A stretch of DNA of 64,000 bases from Holophagae bacterium (GCA_029263455.1 JAJCXM010000038.1:62001-126000), one strand, 5' to 3'. Counted from the first letter of the stretch, positions 37,651-47,466 are shown. Notes: generated by a model from the letters alone, not told the origin. A program made the numbers and translations.

Positions 37651-37860
37651 ATATGATTCATCCTCTTGCTCAGACTGTGCAGCTCGTCTTTAGTCGCTAT
37701 TTCAAGAACTTAGCCATTATAGAAGGTACGTTCTGCCCAAAGCAAGAAATCGAGCTGCTAGTTTCTCCCTTCGTGGGGAACCGGAGTAGGATATTAGGGC
37801 ACCGGCGAAGCTCGAATAAGTGAATCAAGTGTGCGACAAGGTCAAAAGGGTAGGAATAAT

Positions 37861-38520
37861 ATGGTCATCATTGGTATTGCCGGAGGATCCGGAAGCGGGA
37901 AAAGTACGTTTGCTCGACTGGTCATGGAAAACCTACACGAAGAGAGTGTTGCCTGTATAAAACACGACTCCTACTACCGGCCATTAGATCATTTGGATTT
38001 GGAAGAAAGAGCCAAAGTCAATTTCGACCACCCGAGCTCATTGGACACCTCAGAATTGGTTCACGACATTTTACGACTCAAGCAGGGACACTCCATTTAT
38101 GTTCCTGATTATGACTTCAGTAGGCACACGCGCGCAGATCATTCTCAAGAAATAGAGCCGCCAGTAGTTTTGATTGTCGAGGGCATCCTCATTTTTGCTG
38201 AGGCGGAGCTACGCGACATTTTTGACATTAAGGTTTTTATTGATGCCGATGATGATGATCGACTGATGCGTCGATTGCTTCGCGATATCCACGATCGAAG
38301 TCGCGATATCGACAATGTCATCGAGCAGTATTGTGCGACCGTGAAACCCATGCATCTTGAATTTGTGGAACCAAGTAAACGTTGGGCCGACATTATCGTT
38401 CCGGGCGGTGGCAAAAATAAGGTGTGTTTAGACCTTATCAGTAGGAAGCTTCATATGTTGGTCAATCGAGAATACCCGGAACGACTTCACTTGGGAAAAG
38501 AGATGCCAAATAAAGACTAG
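37861..38520 (+). CDS. udk: uridine kinase
   Basis: Uridine kinase phosphorylates uridine and cytidine in pyrimidine salvage. The protein shows the P-loop GIAGGSGSGKSTFA, HDSYYRPLDHL, NFDHPSSLDTSELV, VPDYDFSRHTR and IVEGILIFAE, all typical of Udk; the C-terminal VEPSKRWADIIVPGGG also fits. I start at the ATG at 37861, which has AGGA eight bases upstream and gives 219 residues. The gene is divergent from mglB and borders the DnaA-box cluster. Confidence 0.92.
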   Translation: MVIIGIAGGSGSGKSTFARLVMENLHEESVACIKHDSYYRPLDHLDLEERAKVNFDHPSSLDTSELVHDILRLKQGHSIYVPDYDFSRHTRADHSQEIEPPVVLIVEGILIFAEAELRDIFDIKVFIDADDDDRLMRRLLRDIHDRSRDIDNVIEQYCATVKPMHLEFVEPSKRWADIIVPGGGKNKVCLDLISRKLHMLVNREYPERLHLGKEMPNKD

Positions 38521-38572
38521 TCCAGCTCTACGATTGGCCTAAAAAACCCCCATTTTTCGGACCTTACAAGCC

Positions 38573-38784
38573 TTTTCCACATTGTCTGTGGAAATCTTTG
38601 TGGAAAATCGTGTGGAAAACCCTTCGATTGACCATGGGAATTAGCATTATGCATTTTGAACACGATCATGTGCATCTACAAAACTCAACCAGAGTAACGT
38701 TTTTTTGCTTGACAGCAGCTTCAACTCCGGCATTGGCGGTTTGTTAGGTGTTTGACTTTTGCCTTGTTACTGAGCTGTGGAAAA
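38573..38784. other. DnaA-box cluster, candidate replication origin (oriC)
   Basis: The 476-base gap between udk and the second mglA-like gene holds five copies of TTTTCCACA or a one-base variant: 38573-38581 on the plus strand and 38587-38595, 38599-38607, 38611-38619 and 38776-38784 on the minus strand. Three of them are direct repeats exactly 12 bases apart. A sixth, weaker copy (TGTTGAAAA) lies at 38787. DnaA recognises TTATNCACA-like sites, and TTTTCCACA is a known strong variant. A moderately AT-rich stretch lies between the array and the last box. No dnaA or dnaN gene is in the window. Past 38796 I see only the ribosome binding site of the next gene. Confidence 0.6.
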
Positions 38785-38996
38785 CCTGTTGAAAAATGAC
38801 GCAAATTAGCGCCAATAAAGGTGTTTTGCGTCTTCGGTGCCCATTTATTCACGGTCCACATGCGAGTCACGTCATTCGAGCCAATCATCTGGCTGTATTG
38901 GAATTGTCATGATTTTACGATTCGTGTTACAGTACCGATCCAAGAAGGGTCCCCTTTTCATCGGCGTCTGGACGCTCTGAATATTCGGAGAAATGC

Positions 38997-40109
38997 ATGG
39001 TTTTATTTAACTACGCCACAAAAGAGTTAACCGCAAAAGTCGTTTATTACGGGCCCGGGTTATGTGGCAAGACTTCAAATTTACAATATATCTACGATAC
39101 TTTGCCTGATACATCCAAGGGCAAAATGTTGTCTTTGGCTACCAAAACGGACCGAACCTTGTTCTTCGATTTCCTGCCTATCGACCTCGGTAGTATTCGT
39201 GGCATGAAAACGAAAATCCAGCTGTATACGGTTCCTGGCCAAGTTTTTTATGACACCACACGTAAGTTGGTGCTCAAGGGTGCCGATGGCGTTGTGTTTG
39301 TGGCCGACTCACAGGAGCCCATGTTAGAGGCCAATCAAGATAGTTTAGAAAACTTGATCGCCAACCTTAAGGAACAAAACCAAGATCTCTCTGTTGTCCC
39401 TCACGTGATGCAATACAACAAGAGGGACATGAAAAATGTCATGTCTATAGACACTATGGAGCGGGAAGTTAATAAGTTTTCCGTGCCTCATTTTGAAGCG
39501 GTTGCTGTCAATGGCGATGGCGTATTCGAAACGCTTAAAGGCATCAGTAAACTGGTCCTCAAAAATTTGACAGCTAAATATGGACTGGAAGTAGAAAAAG
39601 ATCAAATAGGAAGCAATCTTCCCAATGCACCTACTCGCAAGCCGCCCAGTTTGCCTCCCGTTAATATCCCGAAGGCAAGCAAACCTGCCGCGCCTGAATT
39701 GCCACGACCCGAAATAAGCGCCCCCTTGGCGCCAGACCCGACCAACCCGTTTGACGAAGAGCCGCTGGCGGTGGGAGCTGATGAAATTGAATTTGAAGAC
39801 GACGTCGTGGAATTCGCTGAACAGGAGCTTGACTTAGGACTGTTGGCCAGCGAATCAGACTATGATCGTATGCCACAGCTAGATGACTCTGAAGTCATCG
39901 AACTCGATGATGTTGAGCCGCTCGAAGTCGCAGAGTTAGACGAAATGGCTGAGATTGCGAATTTGGCGTCTGAGGGTGATTCTCAGCCTGGTATCCACGC
40001 AAAATCAAATGATGTGGAACCCATTTCTGTACCTGTGACGATTACGCTTCCTGCCTCGTTATCCGGTAAGCCGATTCGCTTGATGATCGACATCACTTTC
40101 GAAGGCTAA
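38997..40109 (+). CDS. MglA-like GTPase with long acidic C-terminal extension
   Basis: Residues 1-195 are an MglA-type GTPase: MVLFNYATKELTAKVVYYGPGLCGKTSN (P-loop GPGLCGKT), ATKTDRTLFFDFLP, TVPGQVFYDTTR and NKRD. The remaining 175 residues are first proline-rich (about 210-255), then very acidic (about 255-330), and end in a compact beta-like segment (VPVTITLPASLSGKPIRLMI). Plain MglA has only about 195 residues. This architecture suggests a second polarity or trafficking GTPase whose tail recruits other proteins. GGAG lies six bases before the ATG; no MglB partner is adjacent. Confidence 0.85.
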   Translation: MVLFNYATKELTAKVVYYGPGLCGKTSNLQYIYDTLPDTSKGKMLSLATKTDRTLFFDFLPIDLGSIRGMKTKIQLYTVPGQVFYDTTRKLVLKGADGVVFVADSQEPMLEANQDSLENLIANLKEQNQDLSVVPHVMQYNKRDMKNVMSIDTMEREVNKFSVPHFEAVAVNGDGVFETLKGISKLVLKNLTAKYGLEVEKDQIGSNLPNAPTRKPPSLPPVNIPKASKPAAPELPRPEISAPLAPDPTNPFDEEPLAVGADEIEFEDDVVEFAEQELDLGLLASESDYDRMPQLDDSEVIELDDVEPLEVAELDEMAEIANLASEGDSQPGIHAKSNDVEPISVPVTITLPASLSGKPIRLMIDITFEG

Positions 40110-40249
40110 AGTTCGCACGAAAATGTATTGATGGGCTACACCCTAAACCGCTCAGCATGTTATGCTTTTAGGCCGAGTGGATGGGGTCCATGGTGCCGAT
40201 TAGGCAACCGCAAGTACGGCCTTTTCTCGACCAAATGAGGAGTTGATTG

Positions 40250-40903
40250 ATGAGTCGTTTGTCGCACTTTTTCACGACGTCAATTGGGCAGAAACAGCTG
40301 ATGGCGATTACCGGCCTAGTTTGGGTTCTGTTTTTGATCGGTCATTTGTCTGGCAATTTATCGTTGTTGTTGGGTCCTGAAGCCTTCAATGCTTACGCTG
40401 AGTTTCTTTCATCTCAGCCCTTGCTGATTCCCGTCGAAATTGTTTTAAGCATCATCCTGCTTACGCACGTGTTTTTGGCGATTCGTATTACGATCCAGAA
40501 TCGGACGGCCCGCGGAACGAAGTACATGCACAAAGACGCTTCGGGCGCTAATTTTGCCTCTCGAAGTATGATTCTTACGGGCTTATTGATCTTCGCATTC
40601 ATGATCATTCACTTGATGAATTTCAAATTTGGCGGTTATGAAGACCATGACCTAAAGCTCTATGGTTTGGTCATGGAGAAATTCACGCACCCTGAGTTTT
40701 CGTTAATGTACTTGGGCTTTATGTTGGTACTGGGTGCCCATTTGGTTCACGCCATCCAGAGTGTTTTTCAAACATTTGGTTGGAATCACCCCATATACAC
40801 ACCATTGATAAAACGAATCTCGTTGGCTCTAGCGCTTATTTTGGCTACGGGATTTGCGTATTTGCCGCTTTGGGCTTGGTTGATAAAGAAAGGCGGTGTC
40901 TGA
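40250..40903 (+). CDS. sdhC: succinate dehydrogenase cytochrome b subunit
   Basis: A 217-residue protein with five membrane segments and the family pattern [43 protein letters not shown] and [19 protein letters not shown]. The spread of histidines in four helices fits a di-heme, single-subunit membrane anchor as in Bacillus-type SdhC and Wolinella FrdC, so no sdhD is needed. I start at the ATG at 40250 with GAGGAG upstream. Its stop overlaps the sdhA start (TGATG). Confidence 0.92.
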   Translation: MSRLSHFFTTSIGQKQLMAITGLVWVLFLIGHLSGNLSLLLGPEAFNAYAEFLSSQPLLIPVEIVLSIILLTHVFLAIRITIQNRTARGTKYMHKDASGANFASRSMILTGLLIFAFMIIHLMNFKFGGYEDHDLKLYGLVMEKFTHPEFSLMYLGFMLVLGAHLVHAIQSVFQTFGWNHPIYTPLIKRISLALALILATGFAYLPLWAWLIKKGGV

Positions 40904-42813
40904 TGTTGGAAAGCCATGCTCCCACGGGACCCATTGATAAATCTTGGGACAATCATCGGTTCAATTTGAAATTGGTCAACCCGGCCAATAAACGCAAATA
41001 TAGTGTGTTGGTTGTAGGTACCGGGTTAGCGGGCGCTTCTGCCGCCGCGTCGTTGGCTGAACTTGGATATCATGTGAAAGCATTTTGTATTCATGATTCT
41101 CCCCGTCGTGCCCACAGTATCGCCGCCCAGGGCGGGATTAACGCAGCCAAGAATTATCCGAACGATGGGGACAGCATTTGGCGCCTCTTTTACGATACGG
41201 TTAAGGGTGGTGACTACCGCGCTCGCGAAGCCAATGTATATCGATTGGCGCAGGTCAGTAACCACATCATTGATCAATGTGTGTCTCAAGGCGTACCTTT
41301 TGCCCGCGAATATTCGGGTTATTTGGCTAATCGGTCTTTTGGCGGGGCTCAGGTATCTCGTACTTTTTACGCGCGCGGCCAAACGGGTCAACAATTATTG
41401 CTCGGCGCTTATCAGGCGATGATGGCCCAGGTACAAAAAGGTAAAGTCGAATTGCTCCCACGTCGGGAGATGATGGATATTGTCGTCGTCGATGGCGCCG
41501 CGCGAGGCATTGTGACTCGGAACTTGGTTACCGGCAAAATGGAACGCTTCGATGGCGACGCGGTCGTGCTGGCGACAGGTGGATATGGAAACGCTTTTTT
41601 CCTTTCAACCAATGCTAAGGCGTCGAATGTGACAGCAGCTTGGCGTTGCCACAAGCGTGGCGCTTTTTTCGCCAATCCCTGCTATACACAAATTCACCCT
41701 ACGTGTATTCCCGTTTCAGGTAGCCATCAGTCTAAATTAACGTTGATGAGCGAGTCACTCCGTAACGACGGACGTGTCTGGGTCCCCAAAGACCCCAGCG
41801 ACAAGAGAGCGGCTAGTGACATTCCTGACCAAGACCGCGATTATTATTTGGAGCGCCGTTATCCTAGTTTTGGCAACCTCGTCCCTCGTGATGTGGCATC
41901 TAGAGCGGCTAAAGCTGTTTGTGATGATGGACGCGGGGTAGGCAACTCTGGCTTATCTGTCTATCTAGACTTTCGCGATGCCATCAAACGTGACAGTGAG
42001 GATTTGATTCGCGAAAAATACGGCAATCTTTTTCATATGTACGAGAAGATTACGGGTGAGAACCCGTACAAGGTGCCGATGAGAATTTTTCCCGCCGTTC
42101 ACTACACCATGGGCGGACTCTGGGTCGATTACAATTTGATGTCGAATCTGCCAGGTTTGTTTGTGCTTGGCGAAGCGAACTTTTCTGATCATGGCGCCAA
42201 CCGCTTAGGAGCCAGTGCCTTAATGCAAGGGCTAGCCGATGGTTATTTCGTGGCTCCATACACGATTGGCGGTTACCTTGCAAATACCAAACTTGCCCCA
42301 CTTGATACTACGCATCCCGCCTTTGACGACGTTAATCGTGAAGTTGAGAATCAGACGCAAAAACTGCTTAACGTGGACGGAAAACGTACCGTGGATGATT
42401 TCCACCGTGAGTTAGGCCGGCTGTTGTGGGACAACTGTGGCATGGCACGAAGTCAGGCGAGCCTCAAAAAGGTGCTCGATGAAGTACCTGCACTGCGCGA
42501 GAATTTTTGGCGTGACGTATCGGTTACCGGCAGCGAAGGAGAACTTAACCAAGTTCTTGAAAGAGCGGGACGAGTCGCTGATTTTCTTGAGTTTGCCGAA
42601 GTAATGGCGCGCGACGCCTTAACCCGTGAAGAGTCTTGTGGTGGGCATTTCCGCGAGGAACATCAAACCAAAGAAGGCGAAGCTAAACGAAACGATGATG
42701 ATTTTTGTCACGTGGCGGCATGGGAATTCAAGGGGCTTGGCAACACACCCACCTTGCATAAAGAACCACTAACCTTTGATAACGTGCCTCTAACCCAAAG
42801 GAGTTACAAATGA
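40903..42813 (+). CDS. sdhA: succinate dehydrogenase flavoprotein subunit
   Basis: SdhA oxidises succinate to fumarate with covalently bound FAD. The 636-residue protein shows the dinucleotide site [19 protein letters not shown], the FAD-linking His in [12 protein letters not shown], the substrate region [11 protein letters not shown]-like segment (YARGQTGQQ), HPTCIP, the MGGLWVDYN block and [17 protein letters not shown] (key residues NRLG). It is longer than the E. coli enzyme and resembles the fumarate reductase/SdhA type found with di-heme SdhC. It starts one base inside the sdhC stop and ends four bases inside the sdhB start. Confidence 0.95.
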   Translation: MLESHAPTGPIDKSWDNHRFNLKLVNPANKRKYSVLVVGTGLAGASAAASLAELGYHVKAFCIHDSPRRAHSIAAQGGINAAKNYPNDGDSIWRLFYDTVKGGDYRAREANVYRLAQVSNHIIDQCVSQGVPFAREYSGYLANRSFGGAQVSRTFYARGQTGQQLLLGAYQAMMAQVQKGKVELLPRREMMDIVVVDGAARGIVTRNLVTGKMERFDGDAVVLATGGYGNAFFLSTNAKASNVTAAWRCHKRGAFFANPCYTQIHPTCIPVSGSHQSKLTLMSESLRNDGRVWVPKDPSDKRAASDIPDQDRDYYLERRYPSFGNLVPRDVASRAAKAVCDDGRGVGNSGLSVYLDFRDAIKRDSEDLIREKYGNLFHMYEKITGENPYKVPMRIFPAVHYTMGGLWVDYNLMSNLPGLFVLGEANFSDHGANRLGASALMQGLADGYFVAPYTIGGYLANTKLAPLDTTHPAFDDVNREVENQTQKLLNVDGKRTVDDFHRELGRLLWDNCGMARSQASLKKVLDEVPALRENFWRDVSVTGSEGELNQVLERAGRVADFLEFAEVMARDALTREESCGGHFREEHQTKEGEAKRNDDDFCHVAAWEFKGLGNTPTLHKEPLTFDNVPLTQRSYK

Positions 42814-43574
42814 CAAATGGATTAAATTTGAAACTCAAGATTTGGCGCCAAAAGAACCAATCTTCGGATGGCCAACTCAAGGACTATCACGTCAAAGATA
42901 TCTCACCAGATATGTCGTTTCTGGAAATGCTAGATACGCTCAACGAAGAACTCGAATCAAATGGCGAGGAGCCTGTCGCTTTTGAACACGATTGCCGCGA
43001 GGGAATTTGCGGAAGTTGCAGTATGGTCGTTAATGGCAAACCGCACGGTCCAGAACGTGGGACAACCGTATGTCAATTGCATATGCGTCGGTTTTCTGAC
43101 GGTGATACCCTTGTCATCGAGCCTTGGCGCGCAAAAGCGTTTCCTATCATCAAAGATTTGGTAGTTGAACGTTCTGCCTTTGATCGTATTATTGCTGCCG
43201 GTGGATTTATTACGGCACGAACGGGAAGTGCGCCCGATGGCAATGCTGTCCAGATTCCTAAGGAACACGCTGAGTTGGCAATGGATGCGGCAGCCTGCAT
43301 CGGATGTGGAGCCTGTGTAGCAGCCTGTAAGAACGCGTCTGCGATGCTGTTTGTGGCGGCCAAGGTCTCCCATCTATCGCTTCTGCCGCAGGGCAAAGTT
43401 GAGGCTCGAAAACGTGTCCTGGACATGGTTAAGGTCATGGACCAAGAGGGTTTTGGGAACTGCACCAATACCCAGGCCTGTGAAGTTGAGTGCCCCAAAG
43501 AAATCAAGATCGAAAACATAGCTCGCCTAAACCGTGAATGGATTAAGGCTTCAGCTGCGGCGCGCGACGTTTAG
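42810..43574 (+). CDS. sdhB: succinate dehydrogenase iron-sulfur subunit
   Basis: SdhB passes electrons from FAD to the quinone site through three clusters. The 254-residue protein has the plant-type 2Fe-2S motif [15 protein letters not shown] with a later Cys (TTVCQLHM), a 4Fe-4S motif [12 protein letters not shown], and a third cluster motif [12 protein letters not shown]. Start ATG overlaps the sdhA stop (ATGA) and has AAGGAG upstream. The operon is sdhC-A-B and ends here. Confidence 0.95.
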   Translation: MTNGLNLKLKIWRQKNQSSDGQLKDYHVKDISPDMSFLEMLDTLNEELESNGEEPVAFEHDCREGICGSCSMVVNGKPHGPERGTTVCQLHMRRFSDGDTLVIEPWRAKAFPIIKDLVVERSAFDRIIAAGGFITARTGSAPDGNAVQIPKEHAELAMDAAACIGCGACVAACKNASAMLFVAAKVSHLSLLPQGKVEARKRVLDMVKVMDQEGFGNCTNTQACEVECPKEIKIENIARLNREWIKASAAARDV

Positions 43575-43598
43575 CTCGCCGTTGCAAGAGACGTAAAC

Positions 43599-44990
43599 TT
43601 GAGAGTTTGCATATCTCTCACGGCCCTTAATGTCGCCAACATCCCTCTCCAGCTTCCAGCCGAAGTTGGCTTTGAGTTTCGCTTGGACACTGGTTCATTT
43701 GACGACTTTCGTGCATGCCTCAGGAATCGGGCGTGTATCGCCACATACCGCAGTAAAGAGCATGGTGGAACCGGGCTGCGCTCAGAGCGGAGCCAAATGG
43801 GTTGGCAAAGGCGGTTGGAGGCCTTAAAGGCTGGCGTTCATTGGATTGACGTTGAGTCCGACGAGGACAACGTTTGCGACCGCATTGATGAGATCCACGA
43901 TGGAGGCGGTAAGGCGCTGTTATCACATCATGTCTTATCAGCCGGTAACCCGTTTCCAAAAACAGAGCCGTTTGAATCAGCTGTCGCGCGCGCCGACCTG
44001 ATAAAAGTCATTGGTACCGGAAGCTGTTTTGAGGATTTCTGTGTCCAGCGGCGAATCTACAGCCAATTTAAGAAGCCGCTAATTCACTTTTTTATGGGTG
44101 CTGAACATGCCTCTACCCGAATTCTCTCACTGGTTTATGGTGCGCCTTTCACTTTTGCGTCTTTGGATTCGACAACTCAAGTTGCCCCAGGTCAACTGAT
44201 TTGGAATGAAGCCCTCAATTCTGTTACCGCTGAGACTCATACAAACAATTTCAAATTATTTGCGGTGGCAGGAAGCCCGATTGCGCATTCCCGCTCGCCG
44301 CTCGTTCATCGACCTGCGCTACAGGCTAAAAACGCTAATGCGTTGTTTTTGGCATTACCGGTTGCCAATCAAAAAGAATGGCGGGCGTGCCTCAGAACCT
44401 TCCCAGAGTTGCATGGCTTGGCTATCACGAAACCGCTCAAAGAAATTGCCTGCCAATCGTTGAACACCTACGCGGCTGGCCATATAGGTATGCGCTCGAT
44501 CAACACTCTCACAAAGACAGTTGGCGGTTGGCAAGCCGCCAATACAGACTTTGGTGCTATTCATTCTTATCTCAAAGAATTGCCAGTTGGCCAGCGCGTT
44601 CGGGTGCTCGGTTACGGCGGACTTGGAAAGGCCGCCATAGCGGCCGGGCTGGTTTGCGGTCACCGAATGGAAGTATGCAATAGAACACTCAAACGGGTAT
44701 CAGATCTTCCCGATAAAGTTCAGCTGGTGAGCTGGGAAGAAAGGCATCGCCCTGGACCTCAGGTTGTGATTCAAGCCACATCGGTCGGCATGCACCCACA
44801 TTCTCAGGATTCGCCCATGGAAAAGCTGCCAGCTGGTTTGGAAGTTGTGATTGAATCGGTTTATCACCCGCGCGAGACGAAGTTCATTCAGTTGGCCAAA
44901 AAGCTTAATGTAAAGGTCATATCCGGTATTGAATTTTTCGAGAGACAAGCTCAACTACAAAGTAAGTTTTTTGTTGATACATTGTCCTAG
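43599..44990 (+). CDS. aroDE: bifunctional 3-dehydroquinate dehydratase / shikimate dehydrogenase
   Basis: Two successive steps of the shikimate pathway are fused. Residues 1-205 form a type I dehydroquinase (FEFRLD, IATYRSKEHGG, catalytic His in LLSHHVLS, Schiff-base Lys in DLIKVIG). Residues 215-463 form shikimate dehydrogenase (AVAGSPIAHSRSPLVH with the shikimate-binding SRS, LAITKPLKE with the conserved Lys, AANTDF, an NADP-binding GYGGLGKAA). The same fusion occurs in plants, chlamydiae and some Acidobacteriota and Planctomycetota. It starts with TTG and follows sdhB by 24 bases, so it may be cotranscribed. Confidence 0.93.
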   Translation: MRVCISLTALNVANIPLQLPAEVGFEFRLDTGSFDDFRACLRNRACIATYRSKEHGGTGLRSERSQMGWQRRLEALKAGVHWIDVESDEDNVCDRIDEIHDGGGKALLSHHVLSAGNPFPKTEPFESAVARADLIKVIGTGSCFEDFCVQRRIYSQFKKPLIHFFMGAEHASTRILSLVYGAPFTFASLDSTTQVAPGQLIWNEALNSVTAETHTNNFKLFAVAGSPIAHSRSPLVHRPALQAKNANALFLALPVANQKEWRACLRTFPELHGLAITKPLKEIACQSLNTYAAGHIGMRSINTLTKTVGGWQAANTDFGAIHSYLKELPVGQRVRVLGYGGLGKAAIAAGLVCGHRMEVCNRTLKRVSDLPDKVQLVSWEERHRPGPQVVIQATSVGMHPHSQDSPMEKLPAGLEVVIESVYHPRETKFIQLAKKLNVKVISGIEFFERQAQLQSKFFVDTLS

Positions 44991-45059
44991 CTTGGGGCGA
45001 GAGATGGCGCGGTGCATGGTATGCTAACCCTCATTAGAACGATGAATTAAGGATATAAC

Positions 45060-45281
45060 GTGAGCCTATCGAAATTGATCAGAGATCGACTGACAACGGT
45101 GTTTCCAGATGCTGAAATTGAATTGACCGATACGGGCGGTGGTGATCATTGGCATCTGGTGATTACAAGTTCACATTTGACCGGACTTAAGCGGGTTCGA
45201 CAGCATCAGGCGATATATAAGCCTCTCCACGATCTTATTCAGAGTAACAAAATCCATGCTCTGCAAATTACCGTCAAGTAA
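45060..45281 (+). CDS. BolA family protein
   Basis: A 73-residue BolA-like protein of the short IbaG/YrbA type: SLSKLIRDRLTTVFPDAEIEL, then a GGGDHWHLVITSS loop and the conserved RHQ-type segment KRVRQHQAIYKPLHDLI. These proteins bind Fe-S clusters with monothiol glutaredoxins. The GTG start has AAGGA seven bases upstream. The glutaredoxin 4 kb to the right is of the dithiol type (CSYC) and so is not an obvious partner. Confidence 0.88.
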   Translation: MSLSKLIRDRLTTVFPDAEIELTDTGGGDHWHLVITSSHLTGLKRVRQHQAIYKPLHDLIQSNKIHALQITVK

Positions 45282-45330
45282 TTACGCTTCCTTGCTAAGA
45301 TAATCAACAACTTATGTTTCGAGGCGATTG

Positions 45331-45945
45331 ATGTTGTTGTTCTGCCTGATGGGTCTTTTTCAAGAATATTATTATGTGGACGGCATAGAGTTTTTGTTAA
45401 GTGACGGTACCATCATTAAAACTCTGGCCGATGTTGAAGAAGATAACTTTAACTATCGTTTTAAAGAGGGCACGGAGTTGATCGTAATCCCCAAGAATCG
45501 GGTGGGATCGATGGACTATTTCGCGTTTCGCCTTTTAGGCCGACGTCCTCCCAAGAAGTACGAGAATATCCATCAACGACGCATCGCAGGCTTGTCGATC
45601 ATTTTTGAGCGTAATGGCAAACAGCACCTCAAATTTCGACATACTGACCACCACGGGCGCAATATGGAAGGTAAGGTCTACCAAAACATCCTGCGTTTTT
45701 TGTGGTTAGAAACGTCGGGTGACGATTCGACCACTTTTTCATATCGAATCGATCGCGTTCACCCGGGCCGCATTCTGCAAGTGACGTTTTATACATTTGA
45801 AGGAAAGCCAATTAGTCGAGCGAACATAAAAACCGGGGATAAAGAATCCAAAAGTTCTGAGGGCTCGTTTGATATTCGTCATGTCATTGAATTGAATAAG
45901 GTAGGCCTTGTCGAGGTAGCTGTCCTTCCTGCTGATCAAAAATGA
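45331..45945 (+). CDS. exported protein of unknown function
   Basis: I do not recognise this 204-residue protein. A short hydrophobic start (MLLFCLMGLF) may act as signal or anchor. The beginning (EFLLSDGTIIKTLADVEED and VIPKNRV) resembles small beta-rich domains that begin many secreted proteins of this type, similar to the start of the exported protein at 62816. GAGG lies six bases before the ATG. Its stop overlaps the SDR start (ATGA). Confidence 0.6.
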   Translation: MLLFCLMGLFQEYYYVDGIEFLLSDGTIIKTLADVEEDNFNYRFKEGTELIVIPKNRVGSMDYFAFRLLGRRPPKKYENIHQRRIAGLSIIFERNGKQHLKFRHTDHHGRNMEGKVYQNILRFLWLETSGDDSTTFSYRIDRVHPGRILQVTFYTFEGKPISRANIKTGDKESKSSEGSFDIRHVIELNKVGLVEVAVLPADQK

Positions 45946-46742
45946 CGGCATTCAAATTAGACCAGCGGTGGGCGGTTGTAACAGGCGCGAGTTCTGGAAT
46001 CGGGGCGGAACTTGCTCGCGAACTTGCGAGCGCGGGTTGCCATTTGTTTCTTGTTGCGCGGCGCGAGACTCTATTAAACGATTTGGCAGCAGAACTTATG
46101 CAAAAGTATCAGGTGAAGTGTGAAGTAGTCGCCCTTGATCTGACATCCGAAAACGCTGCCGAAAGGCTTGTCGGCTCGCTCAAGGCCGCACCCGTTTCGA
46201 TTGTGGTTAACAATGCTGGGTTTGGTGTTTCGGGCCCCTTCGAACGGCATGATATGCAAGAAATGACGGATATGTTGCTTCTGAACGTGGTGTTTTTGAC
46301 TCGTTTCACACGCCTCATGTACCCCAAACTCCTGGCATCGAGAAATGGGGCCCGTATCCTGAATGTTGGCAGTATTGCCGGCGAACAGGGCGTGCCATAC
46401 ATGCCTGTTTATGCTGCGACAAAGGCTTTCGTGAATGGCTTAACTGAGGGATTGTTCTTCGAGTTACCGGCAGATTCGAGTCTTAAAGTCACTGCATTAC
46501 TACCAGGAAAAACAGAATCTCAGTTCTTTGATGTGGCGAAAATGCGTGAGTCTCGATTCGTCAGGGGTAATGTGATGAGCGCCGCCGTCGTTGCGCGGTT
46601 GGGTATCCAAGCCATGATAAAGGGTCAACCTCGGTTGATCGCGGGTTGGACAAATTGGGCCACAATCCTTGTAGGTCGTTTTTCGCCGCGATGGCTTGTG
46701 CGTAAGACCATGCGACAACTTTTCGGAGACTTGAGCCAGTAG
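45942..46742 (+). CDS. short-chain dehydrogenase/reductase (SDR)
   Basis: A classical SDR of 266 residues with TGASSGIG at residues 15-22, ARRE after the second strand (suggesting NADP), NNAGFGV, catalytic Ser in VGSIAGEQG and the YAATK motif. The C-terminal part has a basic end typical of the DltE/YqjQ-like group. It is translationally coupled to the preceding exported protein. Substrate unknown; lipid or keto-acyl reduction is common in this group. Confidence 0.88.
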   Translation: MTAFKLDQRWAVVTGASSGIGAELARELASAGCHLFLVARRETLLNDLAAELMQKYQVKCEVVALDLTSENAAERLVGSLKAAPVSIVVNNAGFGVSGPFERHDMQEMTDMLLLNVVFLTRFTRLMYPKLLASRNGARILNVGSIAGEQGVPYMPVYAATKAFVNGLTEGLFFELPADSSLKVTALLPGKTESQFFDVAKMRESRFVRGNVMSAAVVARLGIQAMIKGQPRLIAGWTNWATILVGRFSPRWLVRKTMRQLFGDLSQ

Positions 46743-46800
46743 GGCACAGAAATTAATGTTTGGTCATGAGCTGATGGGCGTAATCTTCGTGGCAGGGGAG

Positions 46801-46867
46801 TGTGCTGTGGCTCACAAAAGGGGGGCTAGCGTTCGCAGTTACGAACAGGTGGTCTGATAATCCGAAC
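46801..46867 (+). promoter_or_regulatory. enhancer-like operator upstream of hcp copy 1
   Basis: The palindrome GTTCG-CAGTTA-CGAAC (46831-46846) starts exactly 101 bases before the -24 element. A degenerate copy, GTCTG-ATAATC-CGAAC (46852-46867), follows 21 bases, two helical turns, downstream. A second short palindrome TGTG...CACA (46801-46816) ends 14 bases before the main one. The same main palindrome and spacing recur before hcp copy 2, which fits a binding site for a sigma54 activator. Confidence 0.7.
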
Positions 46868-46931
46868 ATAAAGCGCCACGCGATAGCTGCCCTATTTATC
46901 TAAGCTGTTATAATTAAGCATCTTACGTGTT

Positions 46932-46946
46932 TGGCATGGAACTCGC
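46932..46946 (+). promoter_or_regulatory. sigma54 (-24/-12) promoter of hcp copy 1
   Basis: TGGCATGGAACTCGC has the invariant GG and GC doublets ten bases apart, close to the consensus TGGCACG-N4-TTGC. Transcription would start about 12 bases downstream, leaving a leader of some 40 bases that is also conserved between the two hcp copies (GTACGAGGCAAA and AAAGCCCGA). Confidence 0.8.
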
Positions 46947-46998
46947 GATAAGGTGAAGTACGAGGCAAACGAAAGCCCGAATTTAGGAGGTAAGAGTC

Positions 46999-47466
46999 AT
47001 GTCAGTTTCTTCATATGCAGAAGTAGATGGAGTTCCAGGTCCCGCAAAAGGTAAAGGCGTTGATGAGCAAATCGAATGTTATGAGTTTCGCTACAGTGTA
47101 GAACTACCAACAGATTTACGTGACGGGACGATCACCGGTCGCCGCCAGCACGGTTACTTTTCGATCGTGCACGAATTGGATAAAGCAACGCCATTGTTTG
47201 CGAAACATCTTTGTGAGAACCAAGAGATCGCTAAAGTAGCTATTTCGCACTTCAAACCAGATCCTAAGAGTGGCGATATCGTCAAGTATTTCAGTCACGA
47301 AATGAAGAAAGTGAAAGTAGTGGGTGTTTCTTCTTGGAAACCCAATACATGCGATGATCACTCCAAGCGTTTTAGAGACATGGAAGAAGTAAGATTCATG
47401 TTTGAAGAAATTTTGTTTAAAGACGAAGAAGGCAATGAGTATACCGACAAATGGGAATTGGGCTAA
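46999..47466 (+). CDS. hcp: Hcp, type VI secretion tube protein, copy 1
   Basis: Hcp forms the hexameric rings of the type VI secretion tube and can also carry effectors. The 155-residue protein has the T6SS_HCP pattern: GRRQHGYFSIVHELDKATPLFAKHLCENQ (key residues GRRQH, DKATPLF, LC), FKPD, YFSHEMKKVKVVGVSSW, and the ending MEEVRFMFEEILFKDEEG...DKWE. It differs from copy 2 at only about ten residues. GGAGG lies eight bases before the ATG. There is a strong terminator behind the gene, so it is a single-gene transcript. No other T6SS structural gene is in the window. Confidence 0.88.
   Translation: MSVSSYAEVDGVPGPAKGKGVDEQIECYEFRYSVELPTDLRDGTITGRRQHGYFSIVHELDKATPLFAKHLCENQEIAKVAISHFKPDPKSGDIVKYFSHEMKKVKVVGVSSWKPNTCDDHSKRFRDMEEVRFMFEEILFKDEEGNEYTDKWELG

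Noticed and set aside
38581-38620. The 12-bp repeats as a CRISPR array
   Set aside because: Units are far too short, there are only three, and they match DnaA boxes.
41026-41394. Long antisense open frames inside sdhA and many other genes
   Set aside because: They overlap strongly supported genes, have no ribosome binding sites and no recognisable motifs.
46908-46913. TATAAT upstream of hcp copy 1 as a sigma70 promoter
   Set aside because: There is no reasonable -35 hexamer and copy 2 lacks it, while the sigma54 element is shared by both.
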